Part shown: one piece after another, positions 62,097-64,000 of the stretch
Numbering within the stretch: position 1 is the first letter of the stretch
Layout: each line of letters opens with the position of its first letter
Assembly (NCBI RefSeq): GCF_014023125.1
Contig: NZ_CP048914.1
Coordinates: forward strand, 644,698 to 708,697
Reading direction: 5' to 3'
DNA length: 64,000 nt
From: Candidatus Xianfuyuplasma coldseepsis
GTDB taxonomy: Bacteria > Bacillota_I > Bacilli_A > Izemoplasmatales > Izemoplasmataceae
Translations under genes and position numbers: made by a program
Notes under the pieces: model-generated
The model's database searches: none
The model's input: only the letters and a program-made list of their open reading frames with translations
Told to the model about the DNA's origin: nothing

Positions 62097-62652
62097 ATTT
62101 TTCCATTAGCAACGCGATAATATCTTCTTTTTGGGTATTTATATCACAAATATCAAGATACGTTAAATCATATTCTTGACATTCCTTATAAATACGATGA
62201 CTCTCACGAATCAGATACTCGACAATCTCTTCAATCGGTTGATCCAAATGATTGAAGATCCACGGGTTATGTAGTTGATTCTTGTACCGAAATAACTCAA
62301 CAACTTTATCTTGTGTTGATACATCCATGTATCCAAGATATACAATCTGTACATGATTGCGAAAATCCTCTAGCAATCGATGACTAAATTCCGGATTAAA
62401 GTGGACTCCTTCTATTAACACATCCTCATCATTATCAATCATACTTTTAATGAGTCCATACAGATAGGGTTCCATTACTTTGGAGACACTCCGGTCCGAG
62501 GCATCGATATCAAGTGCTGGTTTTTCGTTACTATAGTGAAGCATCATCATGATGTGATCGGTGGATAATACTGAAATATTATACCGCTCATGAATCCAAT
62601 TTGATATTACTGTTTTACCAGATTTAGCAGTTCCAGTCAGAATATAAATCAT
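62089..62652 (-). CDS. P-loop kinase, substrate unknown
   Basis: A 187-residue cytoplasmic P-loop phosphotransferase. Walker A is G-T-A-K-S-G-K-T near residue 7, D-H-I-M-M near 32, and the Walker B-like D-E-D-V-L-I-E-G-V-H near 74. The family resembles 2-phosphoglycerate kinase or zeta-toxin-like small-molecule kinases. Nothing fixes the substrate. ATG 62652 has GAGGTG upstream. It follows the reductase gene by 12 nt, suggesting co-transcription. Confidence 0.75.
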   Translation of the reverse strand: MIYILTGTAKSGKTVISNWIHERYNISVLSTDHIMMMLHYSNEKPALDIDASDRSVSKVMEPYLYGLIKSMIDNDEDVLIEGVHFNPEFSHRLLEDFRNHVQIVYLGYMDVSTQDKVVELFRYKNQLHNPWIFNHLDQPIEEIVEYLIRESHRIYKECQEYDLTYLDICDINTQKEDIIALLMEKSK

Positions 62653-62664
62653 GACATCACCTCT

Positions 62665-63177
62665 TTATTTTGTTGATTGCCTACGGTACGTTAGAAACAC
62701 ATTCTGGCCAAATGTTTGTGATGATACCAACTCAAGATGAAGTCCTTGATTATCCATAAACAATGGTATTCCACGTCCAATGATATACGGTACTATGTAC
62801 AATTGCATTTCATCGATTAAGTCCTCATTGATGAACTGCTTAATTAGTTGTGCACCACCAAATAACCAGACCGTTCCTGTTTCATTTACAATGATATCTC
62901 GAATATCACAATTTACAAACTCTACGTGATGCGCCGAATTTTTAGCAGGTCTAGTAGTACATACTTTTATCGTTTTATCTGCAAATGGAATGTCCCCATA
63001 TTCTAACATTTTTTGATAGGTATTACGCCCCATAACAATAGTATCTATTTGCTTTATAAACGACTCAAAAACCGGTGTAAAAGATGGTTCTATATCTCCT
63101 AAAAAATCGACTTCCCCATTGGGTCGAGCGATATTCCCATCCAGACTTAGAGCAAGTTGTAAAATTACATATGCCAT
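62665..63177 (-). CDS. RibD C-terminal / DHFR-like reductase
   Basis: A 170-residue dihydrofolate-reductase-fold protein of the YwjB/YyaP type. L-A-L-S-L-D-G-N-I-A near residue 8, M-G-R-N-T-Y near 47 and G-G-A-Q-L-I near 108 mark the NADPH site. The G-R-G-I-P-L-F segment follows. Actual substrate unknown. ATG 63177 is preferred (GAGGTG spacer 5); ATG 63180 is 2 nt from the site. Confidence 0.85.
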   Translation of the reverse strand: MAYVILQLALSLDGNIARPNGEVDFLGDIEPSFTPVFESFIKQIDTIVMGRNTYQKMLEYGDIPFADKTIKVCTTRPAKNSAHHVEFVNCDIRDIIVNETGTVWLFGGAQLIKQFINEDLIDEMQLYIVPYIIGRGIPLFMDNQGLHLELVSSQTFGQNVFLTYRRQSTK

Positions 63178-63211
63178 CATATCACCTCAGCTTATTATAC
63201 CACCACTAACA

Positions 63212-63238
63212 AAAAGGAGCCAGTGATGGCTCCTATAA
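63212..63238 (-). terminator. Terminator after the BMP-family gene
   Basis: On the minus strand, AGGAGCCA-TCAC-TGGCTCCT plus TTTTT. Confidence 0.88.
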
Positions 63239-63243
63239 GTTAC

Positions 63244-64000
63244 TTAGTTATCGAGTCGAGATGGTATTAATGGAATGTGAATCGTACCTTGTAAAACATC
63301 CTCAACATACTCGGCAATAGTATCTAGTTGTGATTGAGATAGATTGGGATTTACAGGTGGTAGACTTACACCACCTAAGGCCAAATTGAATGTAATTATT
63401 TCTCCGTAAACAGCATCCAACTCGATCAATGAAGTTGCAATAATATTAACCACATTATCCATGCGTTTTAACGCTGATGTTAATACAGCTGAATCTGTTT
63501 CATTATAGAGTCCATCCGTATATTGATCGAGATCGATACCAATAACCCATACGTCGTCTCCATCACTCCGACGATACTTCGCTTCGAAAATGATTCCATT
63601 TGCGGTTCCACCAGCAGCATGGAAGATCACATAAGCACCCAAATCATATTGTTTGACAGCTAAAGCTTGTCCCATAGCCGGATCCGCAAATGTCCCTGCA
63701 TAATCAACTAACACTGTCATCGTTGGATCAACTGCCCATACACCAGCTTCATATCCGGCTTCAAACTCTTGAATTAGGGAAAAGTCCATTCCTCCGATAA
63801 AGCCAACAGTATCTTGTCCTGCTTCTTGTGCTTTTAACGCTGCTGCAACACCGGCTAGGAATCCTTGCTCCTGTTCAGTAAATAATGCAGATACTACATT
63901 TGGTGCATCCACGTAGTTATCAATGACAAGAAATTGTTGGTTCGGGTATTCACTCGCAAGTTGTAAAATCGCATCATAGAATAAAAATCCTGGGGCGACA
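63244..64000 (-). CDS. BMP/PnrA family substrate-binding protein, N-terminus outside window
   Basis: The frame is open from the window edge down to the stop at 63244, 252 codons plus one base, so the true start lies beyond 64000. The visible part starts in V-A-P-G-F-L-F-Y-D-A-I and carries G-F-I-G-G-M-D and H-A-A-G-G-T-A-N-G-I, the BMP (basic membrane protein, PnrA) signatures of purine-nucleoside ABC transporters. Such proteins are usually lipid-anchored; the anchor is not visible. Permeases and ATPase, if present, lie upstream of this gene, outside the window. Confidence 0.88.
   Translation of the reverse strand, partial: VAPGFLFYDAILQLASEYPNQQFLVIDNYVDAPNVVSALFTEQEQGFLAGVAAALKAQEAGQDTVGFIGGMDFSLIQEFEAGYEAGVWAVDPTMTVLVDYAGTFADPAMGQALAVKQYDLGAYVIFHAAGGTANGIIFEAKYRRSDGDDVWVIGIDLDQYTDGLYNETDSAVLTSALKRMDNVVNIIATSLIELDAVYGEIITFNLALGGVSLPPVNPNLSQSQLDTIAEYVEDVLQGTIHIPLIPSRLDN

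Noticed and set aside
1..64000. CRISPR arrays, insertion sequences, prophage genes or an origin of replication
   Set aside because: No regularly spaced repeats, transposases, integrases, phage structural genes or DnaA-box clusters were seen.

Overview
The window is a gene-dense stretch of a low-GC bacterial chromosome. Shine-Dalgarno sites are strong (AGGAGG/GAGGTG), promoters are sigma-A type (TTGACA-17-TATAAT), and hairpin-plus-T-run terminators are abundant. It also carries a T-box riboswitch, an LTA-synthase-like enzyme, YtxK next to acetate kinase, YidD, DegV, NnrED and a trimeric [FeFe] hydrogenase. This fits an anaerobic or fermentative member of the Bacillota or a walled or deep-branching Mycoplasmatota relative (Izemoplasma/Haloplasma-like). 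That placement is inferred from gene content. TGA is used as a stop and TGG as Trp, so the code is standard. I see no phage, IS element, CRISPR array or rRNA.

Layout. Positions 1-8k: the end of a secreted protein, ytxK-ackA, yidD-bcp, two paralogous CPA2 cation/proton antiporters, and a degenerate GGDEF-EAL protein overlapping one of them. Positions 8-14.9k: tRNA Leu-Gln-His, an LtaS-like phosphatidylglycerol-type transferase, a YwaF/GT4/YwaF membrane-lipid cluster, a uridine-kinase-like protein and a DUF362-ferredoxin. Positions 14.9-24.5k: an orphan trpB under a Trp T-box, divergent from a complete ten-gene his operon (hisZGDCBHAF-IE-K). The his operon is preceded by a His-rich leader peptide (HHH) and a six-segment attenuator. 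Positions 24.5-28.3k: a trhA-degV-degV operon, a GT8 protein and a BFD-like protein. Positions 28.4-32.8k: hydCBA, an NADH-linked, probably electron-bifurcating [FeFe] hydrogenase.

Positions 32.9-42.4k: a disaccharide-use locus with an amylosucrase-like GH13, a LacI regulator, two ABC permeases, beta-phosphoglucomutase, a GH65 phosphorylase and a solute-binding protein. Two promoters in it share one operator. Positions 42.4-48.9k: a complete histidine-degradation operon by the formimino-THF route (hutH-hutU-ftcD-hutI-fchA) behind an inverted-repeat operator. Positions 49-52.7k: housekeeping genes (thioesterase, GNAT, ThpR, EEP hydrolase, NnrED). Positions 52.7-55.6k: an ECF sigma factor, a membrane anti-sigma-like protein and an acidic lipoprotein homologous to the anti-sigma ectodomain. 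Positions 55.7-64k: a DsbA/FrnE thioredoxin-fold protein, a membrane-GNAT fusion, an MBL hydrolase, a flavodoxin, two small membrane proteins, two GH17 hydrolases, a P-loop kinase, a RibD/DHFR-like reductase and the 3' part of a BMP-family binding protein.

How the parts work together: histidine is both made and degraded here. Its synthesis appears to be controlled by ribosome stalling on His codons and its degradation by a repressor-type palindrome. The sugar locus feeds phosphorolysis (GH65 to beta-glucose-1-P to PgmB to glucose-6-P). Fermentation would end in acetate (AckA) and hydrogen (HydABC). The most noteworthy systems are the his attenuator, the sigma/anti-sigma/lipoprotein cassette, the YwaF-GT4-YwaF cluster and the c-di-GMP-like protein coupled to an antiporter.
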